This document shows positions 1 to 8,772 of a DNA stretch of 64,000 bases, piece after piece. A program made the position numbers and the translations under genes. The stretch's first letter is position 1; each line of letters begins with the position of its first letter. Source of the stretch: JAPOXR01 sp963664715 (GTDB lineage: Bacteria; Pseudomonadota; Alphaproteobacteria; Rhodobacterales; Rhodobacteraceae); NCBI GenBank assembly GCA_963664715.2, contig CAXXUY010000009.1:1-64000 (forward strand), written 5' to 3'. The notes beneath the pieces are model-generated. The model saw only the letters and a program-made list of their open reading frames with translations. It was not told where the DNA came from and did not search any database.

Positions 1-402
1 GGCAATGGTGACGCCGAGAGCCTCCATCCGGGTGAAGTCCGACAGGCCGAGCCGGCCCGGCCTGTGCGTCTGCTGGAACATGACATCCCGATCGGGACCG
101 TTCCGGGCCCGCCAGTCGCGGATGCGCCGCTCCAGGGTGCGCCGGATGGACGGGTCCAGATCGGGGTGACGCTGCATCAACTCCCCGAACACGGCCACCG
201 GCCGGATGTCGGAATCAGTCTCGAGAAGCGGCACGACCTCGCTGTCGAATATCCCGGCCAGCGGGTCCGGACGGCGCCGGCCCCGCGGTGCCCGTTTCAA
301 GGAAGGAAGCGTCGGGTCCCGGTTGATCCGGTAGCCCGTGGCGGCGCTGAAACCGGCCTTCGCCGCGGCCACCTCCGTCGAGTGGTTTTTCCTGTGTTTC
401 AT
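1..402 (-). CDS. istA: IS21-family transposase IstA, N-terminal part, runs off the window
   Basis: The minus strand opens with ATG at 402 (MKHRKNHSTEVAAAKAGFS) and stays open to the window edge, giving the first 134 residues. The N-terminus resembles the helix-turn-helix region of IS21-type IstA proteins: an AAAKAGFSAATGYRI recognition-helix pattern followed by a basic RAPRGRRRPDPLAGIFDSE stretch and the RRTLERRIRDWRA segment. IstA is the DDE transposase that works with the IstB ATPase. The catalytic core and istB would lie left of the window. The plus-strand frame over the same bases is a shadow. Family assignment is from recalled similarity and is fairly secure. Confidence 0.8.
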   Translation of the reverse strand, partial: MKHRKNHSTEVAAAKAGFSAATGYRINRDPTLPSLKRAPRGRRRPDPLAGIFDSEVVPLLETDSDIRPVAVFGELMQRHPDLDPSIRRTLERRIRDWRARNGPDRDVMFQQTHRPGRLGLSDFTRMEALGVTIA

Positions 403-637
403 GAATGACCTCATCTGGTGATCAGTTACGTGGTGACCGGGCAACTCGCGCTCCTCTCGAAAACAACGAGCGCAAGGATTTACCCGGCCAGCCGCAAACA
501 CCAAACAAGCCCGTAGGGGGGGAGAAAAATCCCCATCCGGCGGCCGTCACCTCCAGTCGGCCTACGACCTCCCTCCGGTGACGGCCGCCGAAGACGCCCC
601 CCTGAAACCGACTCTCATCCTGATTGTCGCTGGACTC
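403..637. other. Non-coding spacer with a strong hairpin (arms 538-551 and 577-590)
   Basis: This gap between istA and the truncated IS701-type transposase holds no credible gene. It contains a perfect 14-base inverted repeat, CGGCGGCCGTCACC at 538-551 and its complement at 577-590, with a 25-base loop. No T-run follows, so it may be an IS-end structure rather than a terminator. A short direct repeat, TGATTGTCGCT, lies at about 620 and 642, at the point where the transposase frame is cut. Confidence 0.5.
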
Positions 638-1492
638 TCACCTTGATTGTCGCTCTCTAGTCCAGCTTGCGGCGGGGTCTTCGAGACGGGTCCGCAGTTT
701 GGGCAGGGGGTGTCCCTTCTGCCTGGGCCGGCCCACCTGGCCCGGGGCCCGCGGTTCTGGCGGTGCGAACAGGCTGGCGTCGAGCCGCAGCCGGCTGATG
801 AGGCTGGCGTGCCGGCCGATGGCGTCTGCGAGTTCGTGGGTTCCGAAACTGCTGTCACCGACGAAGATGATCGATCGTTTCGGGAACCAGCGCAGGATCA
901 CCAGCATGCCCTGCCGGGCCCTGTCGGTGAGCGGTTTGTGGCGCTGTCCCACCTGCTCGGCCCATCGCTGCGAGGGGGCAAGCAGGGTCAGGACCGGCAG
1001 GGCCTTGATGCCCGGAAGCCAGGGCAGCGGCGTCAGCAGCATGAAGCTGAGCCAGCGCAGTCCGCTGGTCTTGACGAAATGGCCGTGGCTGGAGCGCACG
1101 GGGTCGCGGTAGATGCCGCGGGCGCGGATCTGTGCTCCCCAGCGCCGCTCGATGGTGTCATCCAGGCCGATGATGATCGGTTCCCCGGTTTCGACCAGTG
1201 TTGCCACCAGCTGGCGGGCGAGTTGCCGTGCGAGGTCGCGGGGTCTCCAGCGGGCCCGGTTGAGGACCTGGTGATATGAGGCATAATTGGCGGCCATCGC
1301 CCGGCCGGTGATGCGCAGGCAGGCGGACACGGTCCGCTTGCCGGGCGCCAGCAGGGCCCCCATGACCAGCACGAGAACGAGGCGCCAGGTCGGGGCCGTG
1401 AATGCGCCCCGAAACGGTTCGAGCCAGATGCGCAGGACATCCGGAACCGGATCACCCATACCGGTCTGCAGCCGTTGATCCGGAACTGTCAT
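638..1492 (-). pseudogene. IS701-type DDE transposase, C-terminally truncated
   Basis: The frame from ATG 1492 (MTVPDQRLQTGM) gives 284 residues with IS701-like landmarks: LLAPGKRTVSACLRITG near the N-terminus, GLDDTIERRWG carrying an expected catalytic Asp, RGIYRDPVRSSHGHFVK, and VGDSSFGTHELADAI with the second Asp, then the VGRPRQKG linker. It stops at RERQSR just after the LEDPAASW segment. Family members usually continue for roughly another 100 residues that carry the last acidic residue, so the protein is probably inactive. Its ATG overlaps the stop of the upstream methylase gene as ATGA, which is unusual for an IS-borne transposase. Confidence 0.75.
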
Positions 1493-2163
1493 GACCTCAC
1501 CGGGTCTTCGGCCTCGGCGGCCATGATGGCGGCCAGCACCGCCAGCCTTTCGCCCGCCGGCAGCGCCCCGTAGCGCCGGCCCCAGTTGGCGGCCTTGCGC
1601 TTGATGCGCTGGCGGTCGGTGAAGTTCCGGCCCGCACAGCTCGCCCAGTGCATCCGGTCGGGTGCGAAGTTGAACCACACCACCTCGGTGCGCACGATGC
1701 CCTGGGTCATGACCTGCATCGACAGGCGGCGCCAGCCGGCCAGCTGCTCGTCATAGAGCGCCGAGGGATGGCCCGACACCATCACCCGGCAGGGCAGGGC
1801 CCCGAGCAGTTCCAGAAGTGCGACATGCTCGGCCTCCGTGCTGTCGAAACGGTAGCGCCGCCTCGAGCGGCGGGTGGCGTGCAGATAGGGGGGATCGCTG
1901 TAGACCAGTTCCGGTCCCCGGAACGGGAAGCAGGACAGGAAATCAAGGGCGCAGCCATGCACCCGTTCGACAGGATACGCACAGGCAAAGGCCTCGAGCA
2001 CACGCACATCGCGATCAATGCCGATCGAGCGCTCGGCCGGCGGCTTGCGCTTCATCAGCGCCCCGCCACCGAGATGGCTCTCGATATAGACGCTGTGCGG
2101 CGGCATCAGCGCAATCAGCGCCTGGCACAGGCCGGGCGTCGCCTTCGATCCGAAAAATCCCAT
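1489..2163 (-). CDS. D12-class DNA adenine-N6 methyltransferase
   Basis: A 224-residue protein. Its N-terminus (FGSKATPGLCQALIALMPPH) and the HLGGGALMKRKPP segment match the AdoMet-binding start of D12-type N6-adenine methylases, which usually have F-x-G-x-G there. SDPPYLHATR at about residue 90 is the DPPY catalytic motif that holds the target adenine. The start at 2163 is preceded by GGGGAG about 8 bases upstream. No restriction endonuclease is adjacent, so this is an orphan methylase of the kind found on phages and mobile elements. It lies among IS sequences and ends in an ATGA overlap with the truncated transposase frame. Its sequence specificity cannot be read from here. Confidence 0.85.
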   Translation of the reverse strand: MGFFGSKATPGLCQALIALMPPHSVYIESHLGGGALMKRKPPAERSIGIDRDVRVLEAFACAYPVERVHGCALDFLSCFPFRGPELVYSDPPYLHATRRSRRRYRFDSTEAEHVALLELLGALPCRVMVSGHPSALYDEQLAGWRRLSMQVMTQGIVRTEVVWFNFAPDRMHWASCAGRNFTDRQRIKRKAANWGRRYGALPAGERLAVLAAIMAAEAEDPVRS

Positions 2164-2323
2164 GGGTCCGCTCCCCTTGCAACAAAGGCCAATCCATAGA
2201 ATCCCCCCTCTATGATGTCAACGCACGACCAGGGACGGAGGGGCTTGCACGAAAGGGCCGGAGAATGCGACACATCGGATCCCGGAACCGCCGCCAAGGG
2301 ACACGCCCGAGCATCACCCTCCC

Positions 2324-2611
2324 ATGACCGAGCCCGACCCCATTCTGCTGCGCATAGAGGCCTTCGACAGGGAAAATGGCGGCGGCGTCAGCGTCTGCAA
2401 GAGCCGGGGCGGCTATACGCTCACCCTGACCGCCACGCAGGCACCGATCGCACGGCTCAAACCGGAAGGCCAAGGCGACAGGATGCGTCTTTACTACTGG
2501 TCCTGGCAAAACCGGTGGAAAGATGTCGGCGACATGGGCGGCCTCGTGCTCCCGCTCGACGAAGCACTCGACCAGATCGCAAATACCGACATCTTCTGGA
2601 CCTGGACCTGA
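2324..2611 (+). CDS. Small conserved hypothetical protein, 95 aa
   Basis: ATG 2324 opens a 95-residue soluble protein (MTEPDPILLRIEAFDREN) with a balanced, protein-like composition. It has a central RLKPEGQGDRMRLYYWSWQ stretch and a DMGGLVLPLDEALDQIA helix near the C-terminus. I recall similar short proteins in alphaproteobacteria but know no function. There is no signal peptide or membrane segment. No strong ribosome binding site precedes it. It is divergent from the adenine methylase, with 160 bases between the two starts, so the pair may share a control region. Confidence 0.55.
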   Translation: MTEPDPILLRIEAFDRENGGGVSVCKSRGGYTLTLTATQAPIARLKPEGQGDRMRLYYWSWQNRWKDVGDMGGLVLPLDEALDQIANTDIFWTWT

Positions 2612-2648
2612 AGACAAAATCTACGAAAAATGTACAAAGTCGAGCTTA

Positions 2649-3615
2649 GAGTTTGACTCATAATTCATCGGTGGCATCTTGTCGTTCGTTTTCAAGTGTT
2701 TGAACCCCGTGCCACCCTTCGCATCAGGAACCGGCATGCCGCCAGCCGCACCCACGCCAGTGAGCTCTCCAGACTGCGTTCGTAATCCTTCGCCAACCGC
2801 CGGCAGCGCGATAGCCAGCCAAACGTCCGCTCAATCATCCAGCGACGGTACAGAATCGTGAAGCCTTTGATGTCTTTGGGCTTTTCCACGATCTCCAGGA
2901 GACCACCAAGGCCAAGTTCCTCGAGCTTCGAGGCAAGCTTCGGACCCTGATAGCCGCCATCCGCCCACAGTTTCGTCACCTCCGGTGCCTTCTCCAGCAT
3001 CCCGAGGATCACCGCAGGCGCGCCGTCCCTGTCCTGTATCGAGGCTTCGTGGACCACGATCTCAATCGGAAACCCCTCCACATCAACGGCAATGTGACGC
3101 TTGCGGCCCTTGATCTTCTTGCCGGCGTCATAACCTGCAGGGCCGCCACTCTCCGTCGTCTTCACCGACTGGCTGTCAATCGCAGCTGCCGTCGGATCTA
3201 CGGAGCGTCCCGACAACTCCGGTGCACCTGCGCGAAGGGCATCCATCATGTCGGAGAGGGTGTTGCCCGCCCTCCAGGAATAGAAATAGCTCTGGACCGT
3301 CGTAAAGGGCGGAAAACACCGGGGAAGTGCTCGCCACTGGCAACCGGTGCCCAACATGTATTGAACCGCATTGAACACCTCCCGCAGGTCGGTGATGCGT
3401 GGACGTCCCGTCTTTGAGGGCGATGGAAGAAGCGGTTCGATCAATTCCCATTCCTCGTCGGTCAAATCGGTTTCAAATCGACCGGAAGGACGCTTATACT
3501 GTTCCTGAGTGGTCTCGTTCCAAGCCATGTGGATATCCCTGATTTTGCTAAAACTCACAGGACTATGCCACGTTTTCACGGCTGTCGCGAGGCCATTCAC
3601 TTTTCGGTCAAACTC
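2649..3615 (-). mobile_element. IS5-family insertion sequence, apparently intact
   Basis: The element is bounded by the inverted repeat GAGTTTGAC at 2649-2657 and its complement at 3607-3615, about 967 bp in all. The flanking triplets are TTA on the left and TGA on the right, which fit the TNA target of the IS427 group but are not identical. The right flank is ISKra4 interior sequence and the left flank is unrelated. The element therefore landed in an ISKra4 copy whose other part was later lost or rearranged. Confidence 0.7.
2692..3528 (-). CDS. IS5-family transposase
   Basis: Single uninterrupted frame from ATG 3528 (MAWNETTQEQYKRPSGRFE), 278 residues. The DUF4096-like N-terminal domain has LTDEEWELIEPLLPSP and GCQWRALPRCFPP. 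The DDE core follows with IDSQSVKTTESGGP (first Asp), KGRKRHIAVD, LWADGGYQG (second Asp) and the RRWMIERTFGWLSRCRRLAKDYE region with the final Glu. The gene appears intact, unlike many IS5 relatives that need a frameshift. Longer in-frame upstream starts exist but would run across the IS boundary. Confidence 0.9.
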   Translation of the reverse strand: MAWNETTQEQYKRPSGRFETDLTDEEWELIEPLLPSPSKTGRPRITDLREVFNAVQYMLGTGCQWRALPRCFPPFTTVQSYFYSWRAGNTLSDMMDALRAGAPELSGRSVDPTAAAIDSQSVKTTESGGPAGYDAGKKIKGRKRHIAVDVEGFPIEIVVHEASIQDRDGAPAVILGMLEKAPEVTKLWADGGYQGPKLASKLEELGLGGLLEIVEKPKDIKGFTILYRRWMIERTFGWLSRCRRLAKDYERSLESSLAWVRLAACRFLMRRVARGSNT

Positions 3616-4131
3616 TGACACTGCTGGCGATCGCTGATGGCGCTGCAGACAACCGGACATTCTTGTCTGCCCTGATGCCGGATGCGGAAGCCATGGATGT
3701 CTTCCATGCGGCCAGCCATTTGGCTGGTGCATCGGAGCATGCCGCCTCGACCGCGGAGTGGTTCCGGCGCTGGCGGCAGGTGCTCGGGGACGAGCCGGAC
3801 GGAGTCATCCAGGTGATCCGTGCCATCCGCGGGCTGCGGGAGCGGGCCGGCAACGAGACGGCGCGGCGGGAACTCGGCCGCATACTGAGTGACTTCCGCA
3901 AGCACCGGCACCGGATGCGCGACCATGAATTGCGCCGGCAGGGGCTCATCATTGGATCGGGTATCGTCGAGGCCGCGAACAAGACGCACATCTCCGAGCG
4001 CCTCAAGAGGTTCGGGATGCGCTGGGGGATCGCCGGTGGCCAGGCGGTGCCGACCTTTTGCTCGCTGGTGATATCCGTCAGCCCCTGGCCGCGTGAGAAG
4101 TCGCAGGTGTCGCAATGTGAGATTCACACCC
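3616..4131 (+). mobile_element. ISKra4-family 3' fragment with internal deletion
   Basis: Sequence from 3616 matches the interior of the ISKra4 element at 46.5-48.2 kb, in inverted orientation. The frame reads AIADGAADNRTF, then IVEAANKTHISERLK, the conserved C-terminal part of the transposase. Near 4075 it jumps from GATATCC straight to GTCAGCCCCTGGCCGCG. The other copy has about 80 further bases here, bounded by the repeat ATCCG, which suggests slippage deletion. The terminal repeat TGTCGCAATGTGAGATTC ends near 4131. The 5' half was lost at the IS5 insertion, so the copy is dead. Confidence 0.8.
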
Positions 4132-4643
4132 TTCACTCGCAGCCTGATCCAACACTGCCCGTCGCCGACATCACACCGATGTCCGGCAACGCTGGCCTCA
4201 CCGAGTAGAAACTCCGCCGTATACCCGGAAGTGAGCGTCTGGATTTCCCGATTCGTCTGTCCGAAGCCGGGCGGGATGCAGTCGAAGCCAGGAACACTGG
4301 GCCATGATTGCACGCGATGGATGATCCGGCGAAACCATTCCACGCGGGACTGCCATGGATCGCTGTATCGTCGCTTTTCCCACCGGAAAAATGAGCGATT
4401 TCGGGCAGTGGGTGAGCGGTCTTGCACCGAGAACCGTGCGAATATGGTCATCAACCGTCCCACCGGACCCGAAGGGCCCGGTAACCGGGCTGGAAAGGAC
4501 ACCCGGTTGCGTCGTTTTAGGCAAGTCCGCGCTGTGAACTGCAATGGTCCACTGATATGGCGAGTCGGCGGCAACTTCCCGACATTTCAGGTCGTCCGGA
4601 AACCTGGCACGGCTGGTTGTCGGCAAATCATCCGGAACCCCGC
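4132..4643. other. Intergenic stretch, no gene recognised
   Basis: About 510 bases between the ISKra4 end and the moeA stop. Several open frames cross it on both strands but none has a recognisable domain, a ribosome binding site or convincing composition. It is probably old, decayed sequence. Confidence 0.4.
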
Positions 4644-5903
4644 CTAGATTCCGAAACTCGAATAGGGCAGATACCGCACCAGGTCACCCCGGTTGATCTT
4701 TCCCGCTCCGTCGCCGAGTTCCACCAGCCCGTCAGACCAGGCAAGGCCTGTCGTCAGACCCGATCCCTCGGACCTGAAAGCCTCGGCTTCGCCGTTGTCG
4801 TTCAACCTGGCCCTGATGAACTCCCTTCGCCCTGCTTTCTTGTCCTTTTCGAACGCCGCCGGAACCAGGAATCCCTGCGGCATGTGCCATTCACTGCCAG
4901 CAAGCACACGGAGTGCCGGAAGCACGAAGACCAGCGAGCACACGAAAGCCGCAACCGGATTGCCGGGCAGACCGAAGACGGGCCTCTTCCGCCAGACAGC
5001 CAGAGCCAGCGGCCGCCCGGGTTTTACCGCTATGCGCCATGTATTCAGACTGGCTTCCCGTGCAAGCATTCCGGATACATGGTCCTCATCTCCAGTCGAC
5101 ACGCCGCCGGAAGTGATGATGGCGTCGATACGGTTCACCGCTTCTTCGAGGCGCTGTCTTGTCTCGTCAATGTCATCCGGAGATATTCCGAGATCGACCG
5201 GCTCGAATCCCCATCGCTCAGCCATCGTCAGCAGCATGGGCCGGTTCGCATCCGGGACATGTTCAACCGCCACTGCATTTCCCGCCTGGCGCAATTCCTC
5301 ACCGGTCGACAGCACGCCGACGCGAAGGCGGTTCCTCACCGACACCCGGTCGACACCGGCCGCGACCAGATGGCCGATATCGCCTGCGCCCAGTTGCCGG
5401 CCGGCGGGATGCAGTTCATCGCCCGCCCTGATGTCCTCTCCTGCCAACCGGGCATTCAATCCCTTCCGGCGAGGCCGCCGAAATGCAACCAGGCCGTCCT
5501 CGATGACCGTGCCTTCCTCCAGAACAACGGAATCGGCACCCTCGGGAAGGATCGCGCCGGTCAACACCTTCAATGCAGCTCCCGGCGGGACTCCCGACTC
5601 ATGGGGTTTCCCGGCTGCGGCCCGGCCAGGGAGGAGCCTCAAACGGCACTCTTGGCCGTCGCCCAGCGAGTCGAACGCGTATGCGTAACCGTCAACCGCC
5701 GAGTTCGTGGCGGGTGGGTGCTGACGGATGGCAATCACCGGTTCCGCCAGAATCCTGCCTTCTGCATTGCCTATCTGAACGGCTTCCGTCCCGACCACGC
5801 AGGTCATTCGTGTACGCAGAAATTCCAGTGCGGTATCGACCGGTGTCCAGTCGACACCCGGCGGAAGTGCGAAGCAATCCTCCGGAAGCTGGCTGACGGT
5901 CAT
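4644..5903 (-). CDS. moeA: Molybdopterin molybdenumtransferase MoeA
   Basis: A 419-residue protein that inserts molybdate into adenylated molybdopterin, the last common step of molybdenum cofactor synthesis in the cytoplasm. Landmarks are NSAVDGYAYAF and KVLTGAILPEGADSVVLEE in the N-terminal substrate-binding domains. The MoCF-like domain follows with VGVLSTGEEL, the IDAIITSGGVSTGDEDHV loop, KPGRPLALAVW and FGLPGNPVAAF. The C-terminal MoeA-IV barrel ends at GDLVRYLPYSSFGI. The start at 5903 overlaps the mobB stop as ATGA, so translation is probably coupled. It is last in the fdhD-mobA-mobB-moeA run. Confidence 0.95.
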   Translation of the reverse strand: MTVSQLPEDCFALPPGVDWTPVDTALEFLRTRMTCVVGTEAVQIGNAEGRILAEPVIAIRQHPPATNSAVDGYAYAFDSLGDGQECRLRLLPGRAAAGKPHESGVPPGAALKVLTGAILPEGADSVVLEEGTVIEDGLVAFRRPRRKGLNARLAGEDIRAGDELHPAGRQLGAGDIGHLVAAGVDRVSVRNRLRVGVLSTGEELRQAGNAVAVEHVPDANRPMLLTMAERWGFEPVDLGISPDDIDETRQRLEEAVNRIDAIITSGGVSTGDEDHVSGMLAREASLNTWRIAVKPGRPLALAVWRKRPVFGLPGNPVAAFVCSLVFVLPALRVLAGSEWHMPQGFLVPAAFEKDKKAGRREFIRARLNDNGEAEAFRSEGSGLTTGLAWSDGLVELGDGAGKINRGDLVRYLPYSSFGI

Positions 5904-6418
5904 CCGCCGCCACCGCATTCGACTGGTTCAAGCCGGAAGGTCTCGATGATGAAATCGGCGATGCCGGCAATATCATCAAGGCGCAACTCCGGCAGTCCGG
6001 AGCCACAATCTGCCATATCGGTTGCAATCGCGATCACGGTTGGATCTCCGGGACCAAGATCTGGACCAGTTGCAGCCTCCCGCCTCGTTTCGATCTTGGG
6101 AAACTGGCTGTGCTTGAATCCTTCAACCAACACGAGATCGACGGGTGAGAGTTTGTTCAGGAGGTCATCCAGACCGGATTCGGTCCTGTCCACCTCATGC
6201 ATGAGAGCCCATCTCCTTGACGAAGAGACAAGGACTTCACGTGCTCCTGCCGACCGGTGCCGGTGGCTGTCGGTTCCTGCGCGGTCAACGTCGAAACCAT
6301 GATGGGCATGCTTGATCGTGGAAACCGACAGGCCCCTGGAAGATAGTTCCGCAATGAGCGATGCCACCAGCCAGGTCTTGCCGGAATTCTTCCATCCTGC
6401 GACGCCCAGGACGTTCAT
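5900..6418 (-). CDS. mobB: Molybdopterin-guanine dinucleotide biosynthesis adaptor MobB
   Basis: A 172-residue P-loop protein. The Walker A motif GWKNSGKT is at residues 8-15, followed by STIKHAHHGFDVDRAGTDSHRH, the MobB substrate region, and the DLVLVEGFKHSQFPKIE segment seen across the family. MobB binds GTP and assists MobA in making the MGD form of molybdenum cofactor. Both ends overlap neighbouring genes by four bases (ATGA with mobA upstream and with moeA downstream), which argues for one translationally coupled operon. Confidence 0.93.
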   Translation of the reverse strand: MNVLGVAGWKNSGKTWLVASLIAELSSRGLSVSTIKHAHHGFDVDRAGTDSHRHRSAGAREVLVSSSRRWALMHEVDRTESGLDDLLNKLSPVDLVLVEGFKHSQFPKIETRREAATGPDLGPGDPTVIAIATDMADCGSGLPELRLDDIAGIADFIIETFRLEPVECGGGG

Positions 6419-7077
6419 GCAACGGACTCAGCCAGCATGCGTTCTGCCTCCGCCATATCCCCGGGGGTATTGATGTTGAAAAAGGGATCGCCGTCCCGGG
6501 ATGCAAATTCAGCGGGCACCGACCAGTGGGTGTCAGTCCAGTCCAGTATTTTCCTGGTCCCATCCGCAAGAGCCCTTTCGAGATCCTCCAGCAGTTCCGT
6601 ATTCCAGAGTCCGAATGTGGGGTGCATTCGCAACCGTCCGTCCGCATCCCTCGAAGCGGCCAGCACGACAGGTGCCGATTGCAGGTCTGCAGCGCGAAGG
6701 AAGTTCTCGACAAGGTTCCCGGGAAAGAAGGGAGTGTCACCTGCGACGGAGACAACCTGGAGCCTGCCCATCTGCCTTGCCAGCCTCATTCCGGCGAGCA
6801 CTCCGGCAAGCGGCCCCCTCCGTTCGTCATCCCCGTCATCCACTACCTTCACTCCGAATTGCCGGAATCTCCCCGGATTGCCGTTGGCGTTCACTGCCAC
6901 ACCCGAAACCTGGGGACTCAGCCGCTCAAGGACATGTGCAAGCAGCGGTTTCCCTCCGAGTTGCAACAGTGTCTTTTCCTTGCCGTCCATCCGGCGGGAC
7001 ATGCCGCCTGCCAGGACTATTCCGAGCGGGCCATCGCCGCGGCGAGCCCGCAGGATATGCAGTTCATCATTCATCAT
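6415..7077 (-). CDS. mobA: Molybdenum cofactor guanylyltransferase MobA
   Basis: A 220-residue nucleotidyltransferase that links GMP from GTP to molybdopterin. The signature is LGIVLAGGMSRRMDGKEKTLLQLGGKPLL, the GTP-binding loop with conserved Gly and Lys residues. It is followed by RRGPLAGVLAGM and VVSVAGDTPFFPGNLV, the metal-binding Asp region, and by FFNINTPGDMAEAE near the end. The start at 7077 has GGGGA about 6 bases upstream; a longer in-frame start at 7098 is possible. It lies 36 bases after fdhD and overlaps mobB by four bases. Confidence 0.93.
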   Translation of the reverse strand: MMNDELHILRARRGDGPLGIVLAGGMSRRMDGKEKTLLQLGGKPLLAHVLERLSPQVSGVAVNANGNPGRFRQFGVKVVDDGDDERRGPLAGVLAGMRLARQMGRLQVVSVAGDTPFFPGNLVENFLRAADLQSAPVVLAASRDADGRLRMHPTFGLWNTELLEDLERALADGTRKILDWTDTHWSVPAEFASRDGDPFFNINTPGDMAEAERMLAESVA

Positions 7078-7113
7078 TGGTCCCCAACCTTGTCCCACGC
7101 AGCGATTCCCCGA

Positions 7114-8004
7114 TCATCTGTATTCGGCGCTCTTCCGATGATAACGCCTGTCTTCCTCGGGAATCGAGGCAGCATCCGCATCGCGGACGAGCCGTTCCTG
7201 CCCGGAAAGGCAGAAGAACCGCTTGCCTCTCATCCTGCCTATCAGGGTCAGGTTCACCTGGCGGGCGATTTCTACTCCCCAGGCAGTGAATCCGGACCTG
7301 GATGCCAGCACCGGAATGCCCATTCTTGCAGTTTTAAGCACCATTTCAGAGGTCAGGCGTCCGGTCGTGTAGAGTATCTTGTCGGCACCAACTGCCCCGT
7401 TCGCCAGCATCCAACCGGCAATCTTGTCGACCGCATTGTGCCTGCCGACGTCCTCCATGTAGACGAGAGGCCTGTTGTTCTGGCAGAGCACGGTCCCGTG
7501 AATTGCGCCGGCCTCAAGATACAGGCTGGGTGTCAGGTTGATCTTCCTTGCAAGCTCGTACAAGCATGATGTCCGGACCCGAGCCTCCGGAAGCTGCAGC
7601 CCCTCGATGAGTTCCATCAGGTCACCGAATACAGTGCCGACCGCACAGCCGCTCGTCCGGGTTTTCCTGCGCAGCTTGTCCTCATGGTCAGTCACGGTTC
7701 GTGTTCGGACCACTACTGCTTCCGCTTCCGGGTCAAAGTCCACTGCCTCGACCTGTTCGAATTCGTTCAGCATCCCCTGGTTGTAGAGGAAACCTGTCGC
7801 CAGGAATTCCGGGTAATCCCCAATGGTCATCGCGGTAACGATTTCCGTGGAATTCAGAAAGATCGTCAGGGGTCGTTCCTCGATGACAGCAATATCGTCG
7901 GTTGCTCCTTCGTGATTGATACCCGAAACCTGCCGGGTCAGGCCGGCTCGGCCAGGTTCAGGTGCAATCAGGTATTCTGTGGTTGGTGTGCTGTGACGCT
8001 TCAT
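7114..8004 (-). CDS. fdhD: Formate dehydrogenase accessory sulfurtransferase FdhD
   Basis: A 296-residue protein. FdhD passes sulfur from IscS to the molybdenum centre of formate dehydrogenase. Family features are EERPLTIFLNS, FLATGFLYNQGML, the cysteine loop RTSGCAVGTVF, SLYLEAGAIHGTVL, YMEDVGRHNAVDKIAGW, and TTGRLTSEMVLKTARMGIPVLASRS. In E. coli the loop is CGxCG; here the first cysteine is Ser, so only one catalytic Cys remains, as in some relatives. The start at 8004 has GAAGGA 4-9 bases upstream, which is why the longer start at 8046 was not chosen. It leads the Mo-cofactor operon, but no fdh structural gene is in the window. Confidence 0.94.
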   Translation of the reverse strand: MKRHSTPTTEYLIAPEPGRAGLTRQVSGINHEGATDDIAVIEERPLTIFLNSTEIVTAMTIGDYPEFLATGFLYNQGMLNEFEQVEAVDFDPEAEAVVVRTRTVTDHEDKLRRKTRTSGCAVGTVFGDLMELIEGLQLPEARVRTSCLYELARKINLTPSLYLEAGAIHGTVLCQNNRPLVYMEDVGRHNAVDKIAGWMLANGAVGADKILYTTGRLTSEMVLKTARMGIPVLASRSGFTAWGVEIARQVNLTLIGRMRGKRFFCLSGQERLVRDADAASIPEEDRRYHRKSAEYR

Positions 8005-8493
8005 GAGTCCTTCATGCCCAACAGGGAGAATATTGCAACCCGTCACGGCACCCGTTTCCGGGTCTGGACACGATTTCGCACGACTGCAGCCGTCATGCGC
8101 AATTCACTCATGCAGTCTCGTATCTCCGGATTCCGGCGGCAACAACGCGGCGCTCCCTGCATCTTCCAGGCACAAACCCTGTCCGCAAGAGCCCCGGGCA
8201 ACCTGCCCTGCCAGCCACTCGGCAGATTCCGCCTCGCTACAGGCACCGGCCGCATTTCATGGCTCATGCAACGCTGCCATCATCCCGTCTCGCAGGGCAT
8301 GATTGTCGGTGATGAACCCTCACATCCTCGACAGGCAATCCGCAATGGTCCCGCACCCGCTCCTGCCTTGGCAGAGATTCAACCGTGCATGCTGGTCAAT
8401 CCAGGCAGGTTCGGCTAGATGCCACGCAAGGTTGTGATGGTCCCTTGCCATCGGCATCCGGAATCGTCGGCAGATTTGCGTTGGAAGCAGTTC
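8005..8493. other. Divergent intergenic region between fdhD and the DUF3572 gene
   Basis: About 490 bases between two divergent transcription units, so promoters for both probably lie here. No gene with a recognisable domain was found on either strand, and no clear sigma-70 box or operator stands out. Confidence 0.4.
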
Positions 8494-8772
8494 ATGACCC
8501 AGGCCGAAGCAGAGGTAATCGCCCTCAAGGCAATCGAGTGGATGGCTACCGATGGGACACTGTTCGCCGGTTTCCTGAACATGACCGGCGAGACCGCAGA
8601 GGGCATTCGGCAACGCTTGCATGACGCGGAGTTGCTGGCAGCGGCAATGGACCATCTGCTTTCGTCTGACGACACAGTTGTCGGGTTCTGCAACGCAAGC
8701 AATCTTCCCCTTGAATTGCCTTCTGCAGTTCGGCGCGCCCTTCCCGGCGGAGAAGTCCCGGAATGGACATGA
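8494..8772 (+). CDS. DUF3572 family protein
   Basis: A 92-residue protein (MTQAEAEVIALKAIEWMATDG) with the pattern of the alphaproteobacterial DUF3572 family: ALKAIEWMA near the start, GFLNMTGETAEGIRQRL in the middle and LSSDDTVVGFCNASNL towards the end. The function is unknown. The start at 8494 has GGAAG about 6 bases upstream; the frame is open further upstream to 8419. It overlaps the next gene by 10 bases, so it is probably cotranscribed with the HAD phosphatase. Confidence 0.8.
   Translation: MTQAEAEVIALKAIEWMATDGTLFAGFLNMTGETAEGIRQRLHDAELLAAAMDHLLSSDDTVVGFCNASNLPLELPSAVRRALPGGEVPEWT

Noticed and set aside
4557..6302. A 581-codon plus-strand open frame across moeA and mobB
   Set aside because: It is antisense to two genes with clear motifs and an ATGA overlap. 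The translation has no domain and is Arg/Pro-rich, as expected of a shadow frame in GC-rich DNA.
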